This document shows, one piece after another, positions 1-9,700 of a stretch of DNA of 19,164 nucleotides. A program made the position numbers and the translations under genes. Numbering within the stretch: position 1 is the first letter of the stretch; the number at the start of each line of letters is the position of its first letter. Below the pieces are notes generated by a model. The model made no database searches, was not told the DNA's origin, and saw only the letters and a program-made list of their open reading frames with translations. The stretch is from CAZMCC01 sp964564695 (lineage in GTDB: Bacteria > Planctomycetota > Phycisphaerae > Phycisphaerales > UBA1924). The stretch is from assembly GCA_964564695.1 (NCBI GenBank), contig CAZMCC010000076.1, forward strand, positions 1 through 19,164, in the 5' to 3' direction.

Positions 1-90
1 ACCGCTGCGCCCTCGCGCCAGAAATGTGTCAGACATATTTGCAGTAGTCAGTAGCACAGAGCTATCAAGCGGCGGCACGTTGCCCTCCCC

Positions 91-2055
91 CTATCGCCCC
101 CTTCCCTCCCACGCGCCCAGATCCGCCCACGCTCGTCCCGGTTCGCGCTGCCAGGGCAGCATCGCCCGCGGCCACGCCGTGCGCACGCCGCGCGGATCGG
201 TCCGTTCGAGGGCGATCCGCAGCGTGCCGTCGGCCTCGACCGCGCCCGCGGGGATGGGGATCCAGCACGCCCAGCCGGTATCGGTGCGCCGGACCGTGAC
301 GCCGCCGGTGGCGCTCGTGAGCGTCGCCCAGTCGGCGCCGAGGCGCGAGCGTGAGTCCTCGAGCTCGACCTTGGCGTCGCCGGTCACGCGCAGGACCAAC
401 AGAGGCGCGCCGAACGCCCCGATCCACAGGCGCACCGAGTCGCGCTGCGGGTCGGTTGCGGGCGCATCCTCCGGCGCATCGGGCACCGCTCCGACGCGGC
501 ACTCGACGTAGAGCATCCAATCCCCAACCCCCCGACCACCGCCCCCCCCAGCGCCGTTTCCACGCTCGGGAGGTCCCGCCGGCGTCGCACGCTGCAACAG
601 GGCCGCGGTGCTCCAGTCGTTGTCGACGACGCCCATCTCGCTCGGGGCCGGCTCGGGGTTGGCGGCCGCCGACGCGAACCGCGCCTGCGTCCAGTCCCGC
701 ACGAGCGGACCGACCCGAAGGCCGGGCGGCATCACCGGCGTCGGAGCCGCCGCGGCGGCACGCACCAGGGTCCGCTCGCACATCCGCACGTTCAGCCGCG
801 TCGCGCCGCCGGACTCAGCCAAGGGCACGGGCACGCTCACCCGGCGCGCCGACATCGGCGGCGTGGCCGCGAACACGGCGCCGCCGCCCGACGATTCCGC
901 CTCAATCGTCGCGGGTTCGGTGATGAGCGTGCGGTTGACCACGCCCACCGTGACGACCGGGCGCTGCGTCGTGGGCTCGGGCGCGCCCGCGTCGTCGATG
1001 ACCCACGCAAGCGCCTGCGGGCGCGACGCGAGCCACGCCTCCGCGCGGGCCGCGGCCTGCTCGTCGGTGATCGTCGGGTCGAGCACGCCCGCCACCAGAG
1101 CCGCGAGCTCGGCCGAATCGTCGGTCCACAGCGGGGCGACCACGGCCCCGCCGAAATCGACGACGCCGGCCGCGGTCCACAGGGTCCGCCGCGCGAGCGT
1201 GGGGTCGACCGACTCGAGGCGCAGCAGGGCCGCGGTCCAGCGGACAACCAAGCGCTCGCCAACGAGGTCGAGCACGGGGTCCGGGCTGGGCCCGGGCGCC
1301 TCGACCGTGCGCCCCATCGCCGCGCCAAGCAGCTCGGCCCGCCACCGCGTCATCGGGCTCACCGCCGCGGCCGCGAGCGAGCGCGTGAGCCAGGGCGACC
1401 GCGACCACATCGGCGCATCGTCCTCGCCGAACAGCGCCAGGTGCTCGGGCTCGAGCCCCGTCCACCACACGATCGGAACCCCCACCACCCCCGGCCCCGG
1501 CGTCTCGCCCACCCACAGCCGCTGCGCCTTCGAGTTCCTGGGCAGGTCCGCGACGAGCACCCACTGCCCCGCCTCCGCGGCCAGCACCCCGGCCGCCTCC
1601 ATGGGCCGCACCAGGTCGCCGCGTGTCGCCGACCACACGCTCCAGCCCCCCGCACCGCCTGCGGACTCGGCCAGCCACGCCCGGACCGGATCGGTCGACG
1701 CACGCACCCGCTGATCCCACGGCGCCGGCCGGAAGCTCACCCACCACAGGCGGGCCGTCACCCGCGTGCCGTCGTCCAGACGCACCAGCGCCCCGGCGCT
1801 GGGAACGAACCCGGGCTCCACGGCCACCGGCAGCACCAGGCGGTGTCCCGGGCGTGCGACGGCAACGGAATCGGTGGGCGCCACGAGCGCCGATGCGCCG
1901 GTCACCGCTCCGTCGCCCGCGGTCGCGGCCGGCTGGTCGGAGAGCCCGGGGTCGGCGGGCCGATCGCGCTCGCAGGCCGCGAGCGCCAGCACAACTCCCG
2001 CGAGGGCGGCGAACTTTGCGCGAGCGGCACCACGGTTATCAGAACCACGTGGCAA
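91..2055 (-). CDS. Large predicted outer-surface lipoprotein of unknown function
   Basis: A 654-residue protein not assigned to a named family. I chose the TTG at 2055: GAGGAG at 2064-2069 lies 8 bases upstream, and this start gives a compact signal peptide. The signal has basic residues (PRGSDNRGAARAK), a hydrophobic stretch (FAALAGVVLALA) and the lipobox LAAC, with Cys28 as the lipidated residue. Upstream in-frame ATGs at 2082 and 2139 lack a comparable ribosome site and make the signal too long. The mature protein is Ala/Pro/Gly/Trp-rich without membrane helices, so it should sit in the periplasm or on the outer membrane. The last roughly 170 residues alternate hydrophobic strands with Trp-rich turns and loosely resemble a CBM9/DOMON-like beta-sandwich; this is only a guess. 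It is divergent from the CBM48 gene across a 137-base gap. The lipoprotein call is firm; the function is unknown. Confidence 0.8.
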   Translation of the reverse strand: MPRGSDNRGAARAKFAALAGVVLALAACERDRPADPGLSDQPAATAGDGAVTGASALVAPTDSVAVARPGHRLVLPVAVEPGFVPSAGALVRLDDGTRVTARLWWVSFRPAPWDQRVRASTDPVRAWLAESAGGAGGWSVWSATRGDLVRPMEAAGVLAAEAGQWVLVADLPRNSKAQRLWVGETPGPGVVGVPIVWWTGLEPEHLALFGEDDAPMWSRSPWLTRSLAAAAVSPMTRWRAELLGAAMGRTVEAPGPSPDPVLDLVGERLVVRWTAALLRLESVDPTLARRTLWTAAGVVDFGGAVVAPLWTDDSAELAALVAGVLDPTITDEQAAARAEAWLASRPQALAWVIDDAGAPEPTTQRPVVTVGVVNRTLITEPATIEAESSGGGAVFAATPPMSARRVSVPVPLAESGGATRLNVRMCERTLVRAAAAAPTPVMPPGLRVGPLVRDWTQARFASAAANPEPAPSEMGVVDNDWSTAALLQRATPAGPPERGNGAGGGGGRGVGDWMLYVECRVGAVPDAPEDAPATDPQRDSVRLWIGAFGAPLLVLRVTGDAKVELEDSRSRLGADWATLTSATGGVTVRRTDTGWACWIPIPAGAVEADGTLRIALERTDPRGVRTAWPRAMLPWQREPGRAWADLGAWEGRGR

Positions 2056-2192
2056 AAGTGTCGCTCCTCGCGCCGGTGTCATCGAAGTTCCCGATAAGCG
2101 TGCACCATTGTGGCGGGCAACGCCTTCCCAGATCCACATGGGATCGTTGTCGCGGACTACACCCGGATCGAGGGGCGGCCGAGGAGAAGCAC

Positions 2193-2486
2193 GTGATCAC
2201 CAATGCGCACGCGGGAATGGTCGAGTTCCGGGTGTACCACCGGGATGCCGGCCGAATTGACGTGGTCGGCACCTTCACCGGCTGGCAGGCCAGTCCCGTG
2301 CGGATGCACCGCGATCCCGGCGGCTGGTGGTCGGCCAGGGTCGCGGTCGACCCCGGCGAGCACCGCTTCGCCTACCTCGTCGACGGGCAGAACTACCTCG
2401 CGGACTTCGCCGCCCACGGCATCGAACGCGACCGGTTCGGGGGCCTCGTGAGCGTGCTGGCGATCGAGCCGGCGGTCGCGGCGTAG
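2193..2486 (+). CDS. Small stand-alone CBM48/AMPK-type glycogen-binding domain protein
   Basis: A 97-residue protein made almost entirely of one early-set (isoamylase N-terminal/AMPK beta) carbohydrate-binding domain. The GTG start at 2193 has GAGG at 2181-2184 (inside GAGGAGAAG), 8 bases upstream; an internal ATG at 2217 is the alternative. Family hallmarks are visible in order: the V-x-G-x-F-x-x-W strand (VVGTFTGW), a WW pair in the next strand (GGWWSARV), the P-G-x-H/Y-x-F/Y-x-Y-L-V-D-G segment (PGEHRFAYLVDG), and the closing Asp-Gly-Leu-Val-Ser-Val strand. In this family the aromatic residues bind alpha-glucan. There is no signal peptide and no catalytic domain, so it is probably a cytoplasmic glycogen-binding or regulatory protein. 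Neighbouring genes do not concern glycogen, so its partner is unknown. Confidence 0.82.
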   Translation: MITNAHAGMVEFRVYHRDAGRIDVVGTFTGWQASPVRMHRDPGGWWSARVAVDPGEHRFAYLVDGQNYLADFAAHGIERDRFGGLVSVLAIEPAVAA

Positions 2487-2518
2487 GCGACTTGCTCGTC
2501 TTCTCTTGATATGCAGAC

Positions 2519-2546
2519 ATGCTCAACCCCCGAGCGGGTTGAGCAT
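2519..2546. terminator. Perfect 11-bp hairpin across the stop codon of the DUF2238-like gene
   Basis: ATGCTCAACCC (2519-2529) and GGGTTGAGCAT (2536-2546) are perfect inverted repeats around the 6-base loop CCGAGC. The stem overlaps the last codons and TGA of the leftward gene (stop at 2523-2525) and lies 32 bases past the stop of the rightward CBM48 gene, so it could end transcription from both sides. No clear T-run follows on either strand, so a classical intrinsic terminator is not proven. Confidence 0.5.
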
Positions 2547-3194
2547 GCCACCCGGCTGCGCGCTGGCGGCCCGTCGGCGTTCGCGGCGTCGGATGATGAG
2601 CACCGCGATGATGCACCCCGTGAGGTTCGACACGAGGTCCCACCCCGTGTTGTCGTAGCCGCCGACGTTGGTGTCTGGGAAGATCACCGTCGCGATGAAC
2701 TCGATGACCTCGTTCATCGCGCCCAAGCCCATGCCGATGAGCACGATCGCGAGCGAGACGCCGAAGGAAATCCGCTGGGGTCCGGCGCGGCCGGGGTAAG
2801 TCGCGCGCAGGCCCGTCCACGCCGTGAGGGTCGCGACCATGAACCCCAGGCAGTGCACGACCTGGTCGTATTTGGGGAGCCAGGGGGCGACGCGCATGTT
2901 GTAGAGCGTGTGCGGGCGTCCCGGCTCGACGAACCGCTCGGGGATCGGCAGCGTCCCGCCGACAAGGTGGGCGACGGTCCAGCCCATGAGGAGCCAGATG
3001 AGGACCGTCGGGACGCCGACCCCCCCCACCTTGTGGTCCATCCACGCGACGCCCAGGATGAAGATCACCAGCCACGCGGAGTAGTAGACGAACTCGAGGT
3101 TGCCTGTCGAGATGGCGTACGTGCACGCCCCGAGGGTGAAGAGCACGGCGATCACGGCGGGCACGAGGCGGGCGGGGGTCAGGTTCTGAGGCAT
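2523..3194 (-). CDS. DUF2238/YjdF-like integral membrane protein
   Basis: A 223-residue protein with about six transmembrane helices, at roughly residues 9-27, 34-51, 60-80, 110-130, 146-165 and 185-203. The ATG at 3194 follows GGAG at a 5-base spacing. Features resembling the DUF2238 (YjdF) family are the conserved polar block YDQVVHCLGFMVATL before helix 4, the acidic motif MNEVIEF at the end of helix 5, and the motif YDNTGWDLVSNLTG leading into the last helix. In that family an analogous DTxWD(M/L) stretch precedes the final helix. The C-terminus is basic (RRRERRR) and likely cytoplasmic. The biochemical role of the family is unknown. It is transcribed away from the LEPR protein gene across a 219-base divergent gap. 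Confidence 0.72.
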   Translation of the reverse strand: MPQNLTPARLVPAVIAVLFTLGACTYAISTGNLEFVYYSAWLVIFILGVAWMDHKVGGVGVPTVLIWLLMGWTVAHLVGGTLPIPERFVEPGRPHTLYNMRVAPWLPKYDQVVHCLGFMVATLTAWTGLRATYPGRAGPQRISFGVSLAIVLIGMGLGAMNEVIEFIATVIFPDTNVGGYDNTGWDLVSNLTGCIIAVLIIRRRERRRAASAQPGGMLNPLGG

Positions 3195-3370
3195 CTGGGC
3201 TCCGGGTCACGGATCGTTCGCCGCACGGGTGGTGCGCGAGCCGGGCACAGTGTACTTTCTCCGGGTCAGATAACCCTTGCCCGCCCAGCGGTTCCCGGCG
3301 GCTGCACCCGGAAAGCCCGGACAGCCGATACAGTCGCTTTGGACCGCAAATTGCTGCCGCGCTCGACATG

Positions 3371-3387
3371 ACCGGACAGGGTCCGGT
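3371..3387 (+). promoter_or_regulatory. Perfect 7-bp hairpin in the leader of the first LEPR gene
   Basis: ACCGGAC (3371-3377) and GTCCGGT (3381-3387) form a perfect inverted repeat around AGG. It ends 12 bases before the ribosome site GGAGGAG (3400-3406), which lies 7 bases upstream of the GTG start at 3414. It could be an operator or a 5'-UTR hairpin; there is no evidence for which. The same divergent gap contains CGCTTTGGACCG at about 3335-3346, which resembles the loop motif of the repeat family described elsewhere. Confidence 0.35.
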
Positions 3388-3413
3388 TGCCGGCCCGGCG
3401 GAGGAGAACACGC

Positions 3414-6400
3414 GTGCCGCACCGCCCGACCGATTGCCAGTTCGACGCCCTCGAGCCCCGCTGCCTGCTCGCGTTCACGGTCACGAACCTGAACGACGCC
3501 GGCGCCGGCTCGCTCCGCCAGGCGGTCCTGGACGCGAACGCCGCGGGCGGGGCGGACGTGATCGACTTCCAATCGGGCCTGAGCGGCACGATCACGCTCG
3601 GGTCGGCGCTGATCGTCAGCGGCGACCTCACCCTCACCGGCCCCGGCGAGGACAACCTCACGCTCAGCGGCGGGGACGCGGTGGGGATCCTCAACTTCGC
3701 GCCCGGCGTGACCGCCAGCGTCAGCGGGCTCACCATCTCCGGCGGCGCCGACAGCAGCGGCGCGATCCTCAACGCCGCCTCGCTCACGCTCAACAACGTG
3801 ACCGTCTCGGACAACAACGGCGCGAACGCGGGCGCGATCTTCAGCACCGGCTCACTCTTCATCGACGCCAGCACGTTCGAGGGCAACAGCGCCAGCGACT
3901 CGGGCGCCGGCGGCGCCATCACCGGCCTGGGCGCCATCGAGCTTGAGGACTCGGTGTTCACCGCGAACACGGCGCCCAGCGGCGTCGCCGGCGCGGTCTC
4001 GGGCGACGCCCTGATCACCATCGTCAACTGCATCTTCTCGGGCAACTCGGCCGGCAACGGCGGCGGCGCCGTCTATTCGCAGACCAACTCGGTCATCAGC
4101 AACTCCACCTTCTCCGGCAACACCGGCATCGACGGCGGCGGCATCCTCGCCGCCGGCATCCTCGACCTCTCCGGCAGCACCCTCTCGGGCAACCAGGCCA
4201 CGCGCGGCGGCGGCCTCTTCATCACCGGCTTCGGCGGCACCTCCACCATCCAGAACACCACCATCTCCGGCAACACCGCCGGCGACTCCGGCGGCGGCAT
4301 CTTCAACGTCACCGGCAACACCCTGCACGTCGACAGCTCCACCATCGCCGGCAACACCGCCGATCCGGGCAGCGGCGGCGGCATCCTGAGCAACGGGACC
4401 ACCAGAGTCCGCAGCACCATCATCGGCGACAACACCGGCGGGGACTTCGAGGGCTCCGCCTCGCTCGACGGCACCTCCACGTTCAACCTCATCGAGAGCT
4501 CGTCCAGCGCCGGCGGACTCTCCGACGGCGTCAACAACAACATCGTCGGCAGCGACCCCATGCTCGGCGCCCTGGCCAACAACGGCGGGCCCACCTTCAC
4601 CCGCGCCCTGCTCGTGGGCAGCCCCGCCATCGACGCCGGCGCCAATCCCGCGTCGCTCTCCTTCGATCAGCGCGGCATCGGCTTCGCACGCGACACCGGC
4701 GACACCCCCGACATCGGCGCCTTCGAGTTCAGCGTGCTCCCCACCATCGCCGACCTCATCCCCTCCGCCACTTCCGTGGCCCGCGGCGCCAGCGTCACCA
4801 TCACCGCCAGCGCCGTCACGGCCGGCGGATCGCCCATCGCCCGCGTCGAGTTCTATCGCGACGCCAACGACAACGGCGTCGTCGACAGCGGCGAATTCGT
4901 CAGCTCCGACACCAACGGCGACAACGGCTACCGGATGGTGCTGTCGACCTCGGCGACGCTCGCCCTGCCCCTGGGCTCCATCCGCTACATCGCCATCGCG
5001 TTCGCCGACGACGCCACCCAGAGCGTGCCGGTCGACACCGAGATCACCATCACCAACGCGCCGCCAACGCTCGGGGCGCTGACGCCTTCGGCCGCGAGCT
5101 TCGAGCAGGGCCAACCGGGCTTCATCCTGACCGCGGGGACGCCCGCCGACGCCGACGGCAACGTCACCATGGTCCGCTTCTACGCGGACCTCAACGGCGA
5201 CGGCATCGCCCAGGGCAGTGAGAACATCGGCACCGACACCGACGGCTCCAACGGGTTCTCCACCACACTCGATCCCGGGCTGACGCTCGAGTTCCCCTCC
5301 GGGCCGATCACCTTCCTCAGCATCGCGGTCGACAGCGACGGCGGCACCTCCGCCCCGTCCTCCACTACCGCCACGGCGCTGTTCTCGCTCCGCGCGGGGG
5401 AAGGGCGCCAGGTCGTCGGCACGGCCAACGCCGAAAACGGCGCCCGCGTCGGGACCGTCAATCTGGCCGGCGACATCCTGGTCTTCGAAGAGGGCTGGAT
5501 CGCCGGCAATCTGCAGCTCATGACCGGCGCGCCCAGGGCGATCGGCGATGCGGTGATCTGGGTCGATCCCCGCGACAACCTCACGTACGTCGCCGTCCCG
5601 TCCAGCGAGGGGCTCCTGCTGTTCACGCACCTCACCACGCCGGTCAACATGTGGACCGTCCGGAATCTCAGCACCGAGACGGGGGCGACCTCGTCTCCGA
5701 CGCACGGGCTCACGCAGTTCATCTCCACCGGCGGCACCGTCGTGATCTCGGGGCTCACGGCCGAGGGCCGGATCGTGGCGTTCCAGGTGACGCGCGAAGA
5801 CAGCGACACCGGCGGGCCGGGCTTCGACTTCCTCGACATCTCGAGCGACCTCGAGTCGCAGGGGATGCAGACTCCCGACCTCGAGTCGCTCATCAGCTAC
5901 GTCCCCACGTGGGACTCGTGGCACCTTGCCGGCATCGACGCCGATGGGCGGATCCAGTCGGTGTGGATCAACACCCACACCGAGGGCTTCACGAAGTGGC
6001 GCACCGACGACCTCACCTCCGTCACGGGCGCCCCCGCGATCACCGGCCAGCTGGCCGTCACGCTCACCTCGTGGGGCGGCATCAACCTCACCGGCCTCAA
6101 CGACGACGGCAACCTGCTGACCACCTGGTGGGTGCCCGAGTTCGGCGGCGAGTGGCGCGTCAACAACCTCACCGAACAGTTCGGCGGCTCCCCCTTCGTC
6201 AACGGCAACGTCAGCGGCTACACCACGCCGTGGGGCGGGCTGAACTACGTCGGCCTCAACGAAGACGGGCGGGTCGTCGTCTACTGGTGGGCCCCGGCCG
6301 TGACCGACTGGAGCGTGACCCCGCTGCTGCCCGAGTCGGTCCCCAGCGAGGACAGCCCCCGCGGCAAGCTCACCAGCTCGGCCTCGGCTGCCGGAACCCT

Positions 6401-6515
6401 CAACGTCTACGGCGCGGGCGAGAACGGCGACGTGTTCCGGCTGTCCTGGAGCGCCGCGCAGAGCGAGACGGGCTGGACAGCGGAGAACCTGTCCGAGCTC
6501 GCGACGCGTCAATAA
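3414..6515 (+). CDS. LEPR-XLL secreted beta-helix protein with C-terminal propeller-like domain (copy 1)
   Basis: A 1033-residue secreted protein. I chose the GTG at 3414 because GGAGGAG sits 7 bases upstream and it puts the LEPR-XLL motif at residues 10-21 (FDALEPRCLLAF), typical of Planctomycetota. Residues 22 to about 370 are a Ser/Gly/Asn-rich right-handed beta-helix. It opens with the common GSLRQAVLDANA segment and has recurring SGNT and STF/STI turns, as in pectate-lyase-like and polymorphic outer-membrane-type proteins. Residues 373-438 match the closing block of choice-of-anchor-Q proteins (NNGGPT, GSPAIDAG, DQRG, DIGAFEF). Two Ig-like modules follow, each with an EF-hand-like loop: DANDNGVVDSGE (483-494) and DLNGDGIAQGSE (592-603). 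Residues 661-1033 carry about seven repeats ending in W-x-x-x-(N/D)L, suggesting a beta-propeller. No C-terminal anchor is seen. Probably a cell-surface or exported adhesin-like or glycan-binding protein; no catalytic site was identified. Confidence 0.85.
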   Translation: MPHRPTDCQFDALEPRCLLAFTVTNLNDAGAGSLRQAVLDANAAGGADVIDFQSGLSGTITLGSALIVSGDLTLTGPGEDNLTLSGGDAVGILNFAPGVTASVSGLTISGGADSSGAILNAASLTLNNVTVSDNNGANAGAIFSTGSLFIDASTFEGNSASDSGAGGAITGLGAIELEDSVFTANTAPSGVAGAVSGDALITIVNCIFSGNSAGNGGGAVYSQTNSVISNSTFSGNTGIDGGGILAAGILDLSGSTLSGNQATRGGGLFITGFGGTSTIQNTTISGNTAGDSGGGIFNVTGNTLHVDSSTIAGNTADPGSGGGILSNGTTRVRSTIIGDNTGGDFEGSASLDGTSTFNLIESSSSAGGLSDGVNNNIVGSDPMLGALANNGGPTFTRALLVGSPAIDAGANPASLSFDQRGIGFARDTGDTPDIGAFEFSVLPTIADLIPSATSVARGASVTITASAVTAGGSPIARVEFYRDANDNGVVDSGEFVSSDTNGDNGYRMVLSTSATLALPLGSIRYIAIAFADDATQSVPVDTEITITNAPPTLGALTPSAASFEQGQPGFILTAGTPADADGNVTMVRFYADLNGDGIAQGSENIGTDTDGSNGFSTTLDPGLTLEFPSGPITFLSIAVDSDGGTSAPSSTTATALFSLRAGEGRQVVGTANAENGARVGTVNLAGDILVFEEGWIAGNLQLMTGAPRAIGDAVIWVDPRDNLTYVAVPSSEGLLLFTHLTTPVNMWTVRNLSTETGATSSPTHGLTQFISTGGTVVISGLTAEGRIVAFQVTREDSDTGGPGFDFLDISSDLESQGMQTPDLESLISYVPTWDSWHLAGIDADGRIQSVWINTHTEGFTKWRTDDLTSVTGAPAITGQLAVTLTSWGGINLTGLNDDGNLLTTWWVPEFGGEWRVNNLTEQFGGSPFVNGNVSGYTTPWGGLNYVGLNEDGRVVVYWWAPAVTDWSVTPLLPESVPSEDSPRGKLTSSASAAGTLNVYGAGENGDVFRLSWSAAQSETGWTAENLSELATRQ

Positions 6516-6530
6516 CGCCGCCACCGAGCC

Positions 6531-6641
6531 GCGTCCCGAGGTGGGCTCCCGAGGCGGGCCGGCACTCTCGGTGTCCCCCAACTCCCCGCGCGCACCGCGG
6601 GACTCGATTTGACCGACTTGCCCGAGTTGGGGCCGGGACGC
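6531..6641. terminator. Nested inverted repeats between the tandem LEPR genes
   Basis: The 252-base gap after copy 1 begins with an outer perfect pair, GCGTCCCG (6531-6538) with CGGGACGC (6634-6641). It encloses an inner perfect pair, CCCCAACTC (6576-6584) with GAGTTGGGG (6624-6632). It also contains GGCACTCTCGGTGTC (about 6561-6575), which resembles the GCACTCGGTG core of the repeat family elsewhere in the window. It may terminate copy 1 and separate it from copy 2, or be a worn repeat copy. There is no poly-T tail. Confidence 0.4.
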
Positions 6642-6767
6642 CCCTGCGCGGTGGAATTCTTGCGTCCCCGGGCATCTGCCCTTAGACTCGTACGTATCGG
6701 CAACTGTCCGAATCTCGTGTTCGAAACTCGTGTGGGGTGTGGGGGGATCTCGTGGGGAGGTTCCGCC

Positions 6768-9700
6768 GTGAAGACTGAACGCATGTTTGAGGCGCTCGAG
6801 CCGCGCCGGGTCCTGTCGTTCACCGTGACCAATCTTGACGATTCGGGTCCCGGGTCGCTCCGTGATGCGATCGAGAGCGCAGATGCGTCGCCGGGTCACG
6901 ACGACATCGACTTCCATCCGTCGCTGAGCGGCGCCATCGTGTTCACGTCCGCGATCCGCGTGGACGACAGCCTCACGATCACCGGCCCGGTTGACGATGT
7001 GGTGACGCTCAGCGGCGGGAACGCGGCGCCGATCTTTCACATTGCCACGAGCCTCGCGGTAAACATCAGTAACCTGACGATCGCCGACGCGCGCGATCCG
7101 GCCGCGGCGATCATCAGCCAGGCCGCGCTGACGCTCGCGCAAATGTCGTTCCTGAACAACCACCACGAGTCGGTGGCGGCGATCCTCAGCACCGGCCCGC
7201 TCTCGATCTACAACAGCACGTTCTCGGGCAACACGACGTCCGAGTCGGGCGGCGTCATCTTCGCTACCGCCGACACCACCATCGTGGACTCGGTCTTCAG
7301 CGACAACGCGAACGCCGGCATGGGACCCGCCGCGATCTTCATCGAGGGCGGCACGCTCACCGCGACCCGCACGACGTTCGTCCGGAACACGAGCGCCCCG
7401 GAGGCGACCGGGATCTGGGGCGGGGCCATCCACAGCCGGACCAGCGCGACCATCATCGACTGCACGTTCAGCGAGAACTCCGGTGAGCAGGGCGGCGCGA
7501 TCTACGCCCGCGGAGCCCTTTCGATCCGCGGCTCCACGTTCAACGAGAACTGGGCCGTCCTGGGCGCGGCCGTCTACGTTGACGGCCCCGGCACCCAGGC
7601 CGAGATCGTCAACTCCACGTTCTCCGGCAACACCGCGATGCTGCTCGGCGGCGCCATCGTCAACGCCATGAACAGCACCCTCGCCATCGACAACAGCACC
7701 ATCACCGGCAACACCGGCGGCGGGGGCGGCGGAGTCCTCAACGACGGCGTCTGCACGCTCCGCAGCACCATCGTGGCCGGGAACACCGGGGCCGCCGGGG
7801 CCGACGTCGGCGGGGCCACCGCGCTCACCGAAGACTCCGTCAACAACCTCATCGGCGACTCGGCCAGCGCCGGCGGCCTCATCCACGGCATGGGCGGCAA
7901 CATCATCGGCGCCGACCCGCTGCTCGCCGGGCTCGCCGACAACGGCGGGCCGACCCTCACCCACCAACTGCTCGAGGGAAGCCCGGCCATCGGCACCGGC
8001 GCCAACCCGCGTGATCTCGAATTCGACCAGCGCGGCGATGGATTTGCCCGCGACGTCGACGGCGTCGACATCGGCGCGGTTGAGAGCGGAGAAGGCGGCG
8101 GGGGTGGTGGCGGTGGCGGCGGCGGAGGGGGTGGCGGCGGGGGCGGTGGCGGTGGCGGCCCACCCGCATTGATTGGGTCATTCTCAACCTCCAACCAATC
8201 GATCTCGCGCGGCGAAGGCGTCATCCTCACCGCCAGCGGCGTCCTCGGTGGCGCGGGGTCGGTCGCCCGCGTCGACTTCTATCTCGACGCCGACGGCGAC
8301 ACCGTCGCCGATCCCAGCGAGCGCATCGGCTTCGACACCACCGGCCAGGACGGCACCTACTCGCTCGAGTTCGACGACACCGTCGGCCTCATCCTGGGCA
8401 ACGCCCGGTTTATCGCGATCGCCGTGGTCGATGGCCGCGCCCCGAGCCTCTCCGTCAGCACGACGATGATGATCCGGAACGCGATCCCCACCATCGCCGC
8501 GCTGACTCCCTCGGCCAGCGAGTTCGTGCAGGGCGACCGCGGGTTCACGCTGCTCGCCGACGCCGTCGACGTCGACGGATGGGTCCGGCGCGTCCGCTTC
8601 TACGTCGACCGCAACGCCGACGGCGTCGCCGACGCCAGCGAACTGCTCGGCGTCGACGAGGACCGCACCGACGGATTCTCCTACATCGTCACCCAGGAGC
8701 AATCGCTCGAGCTGCCGCTCGGGCCGCTCACGTTCCTGAGCGTCGCGTTCGACTCCAGCGGCGGCGTGTCCGCCACCATGCCCGTGACCGCCACGCTGCT
8801 GTTCACGACCGCCGCCGGCGACGGGCGCGAGGTGTACGGCACCGCCGACGCCGCCGACAAGACGAGCGTCACGACCGTCACCCGCGCCGGGCACGTGCTC
8901 GTCTTCGAAGAGGGCTGGGCCGTGGCGGACCTGCAGATGCTCACGGGAGCCCCCGACGCCATCGGCGACTCGGTGATCTGGCACGACCCCAACGACGGCA
9001 ACGTCTACGTGGCCGCCCCGACCGCCGGCGGCCTGCTGCTGTTCACACGCTCACCGAGCGGTGCTTGGTCGCTCCGGAACCTCACCGCCGAGACCGACGC
9101 GGACAACTCGCCCACGCACGCCCTCACGACCTTCACCTCGACGGGCGGCGTCGTCGTCATCGCCGGGCTCACGGAGTCCGGGCGTCTGGTCGCGTTCGAG
9201 CAGACATTCGCCCGCCCCGATGCGCCGCCGACGTTCGCCTACCGGGACATCACGAGCGATCTGCTGTCGCAGGGGATGGTGACGCCCCGGTTCGAGTCGC
9301 TCATCAGCTACGTCACCACGTGGGACTCGTGGCACCTCGCGGGCATCGACACCACGGGCCGCATCCACTCCGTGTGGATCAACAAGCACGTCGAAGGCTT
9401 CACGACGTGGCGCACCGACGACCTCTCCGCCACCACCGGCGCCCCGGAAATCGCCGGCCAGCTCGCCGTCACGCTCACGTCGTGGGGCGGCATCAACCTC
9501 ACCGGTCTCGATGAGAACGGCAACCTGCTCACCACCTGGTGGGTGCCCGAGTTCGCCGGCGAGTGGCGCGTCAACAACCTCACCGAGCAGTTCGGCGGGG
9601 CCACCTTCAAGGGCGGCAACGTCAGCGGCTATACCACGCCCTGGGGCGGGCTGAACTATGTCGGGATCGACGACGCCGGCAAGGTCACCGTCTACTGGTG

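Noticed and set aside
351..2097. Several plus-strand frames opposite the lipoprotein gene
   Set aside because: They are Arg/Pro/Ala-rich antisense shadows without start-site support; the minus-strand frame has a ribosome site and lipoprotein signal.
6609..6767. Longer start for LEPR copy 2
   Set aside because: It would place the N-terminal LEPR signature about 60 residues inside the protein. The GTG at 6768 has GGGGAGG at ideal spacing.
3852..7967. A 1371-codon open frame on the minus strand across both LEPR genes
   Set aside because: It is antisense to two clearly recognisable genes, has Arg/Gly/Asp/Val-rich composition typical of GC-rich shadow frames, and contains no domain motif.
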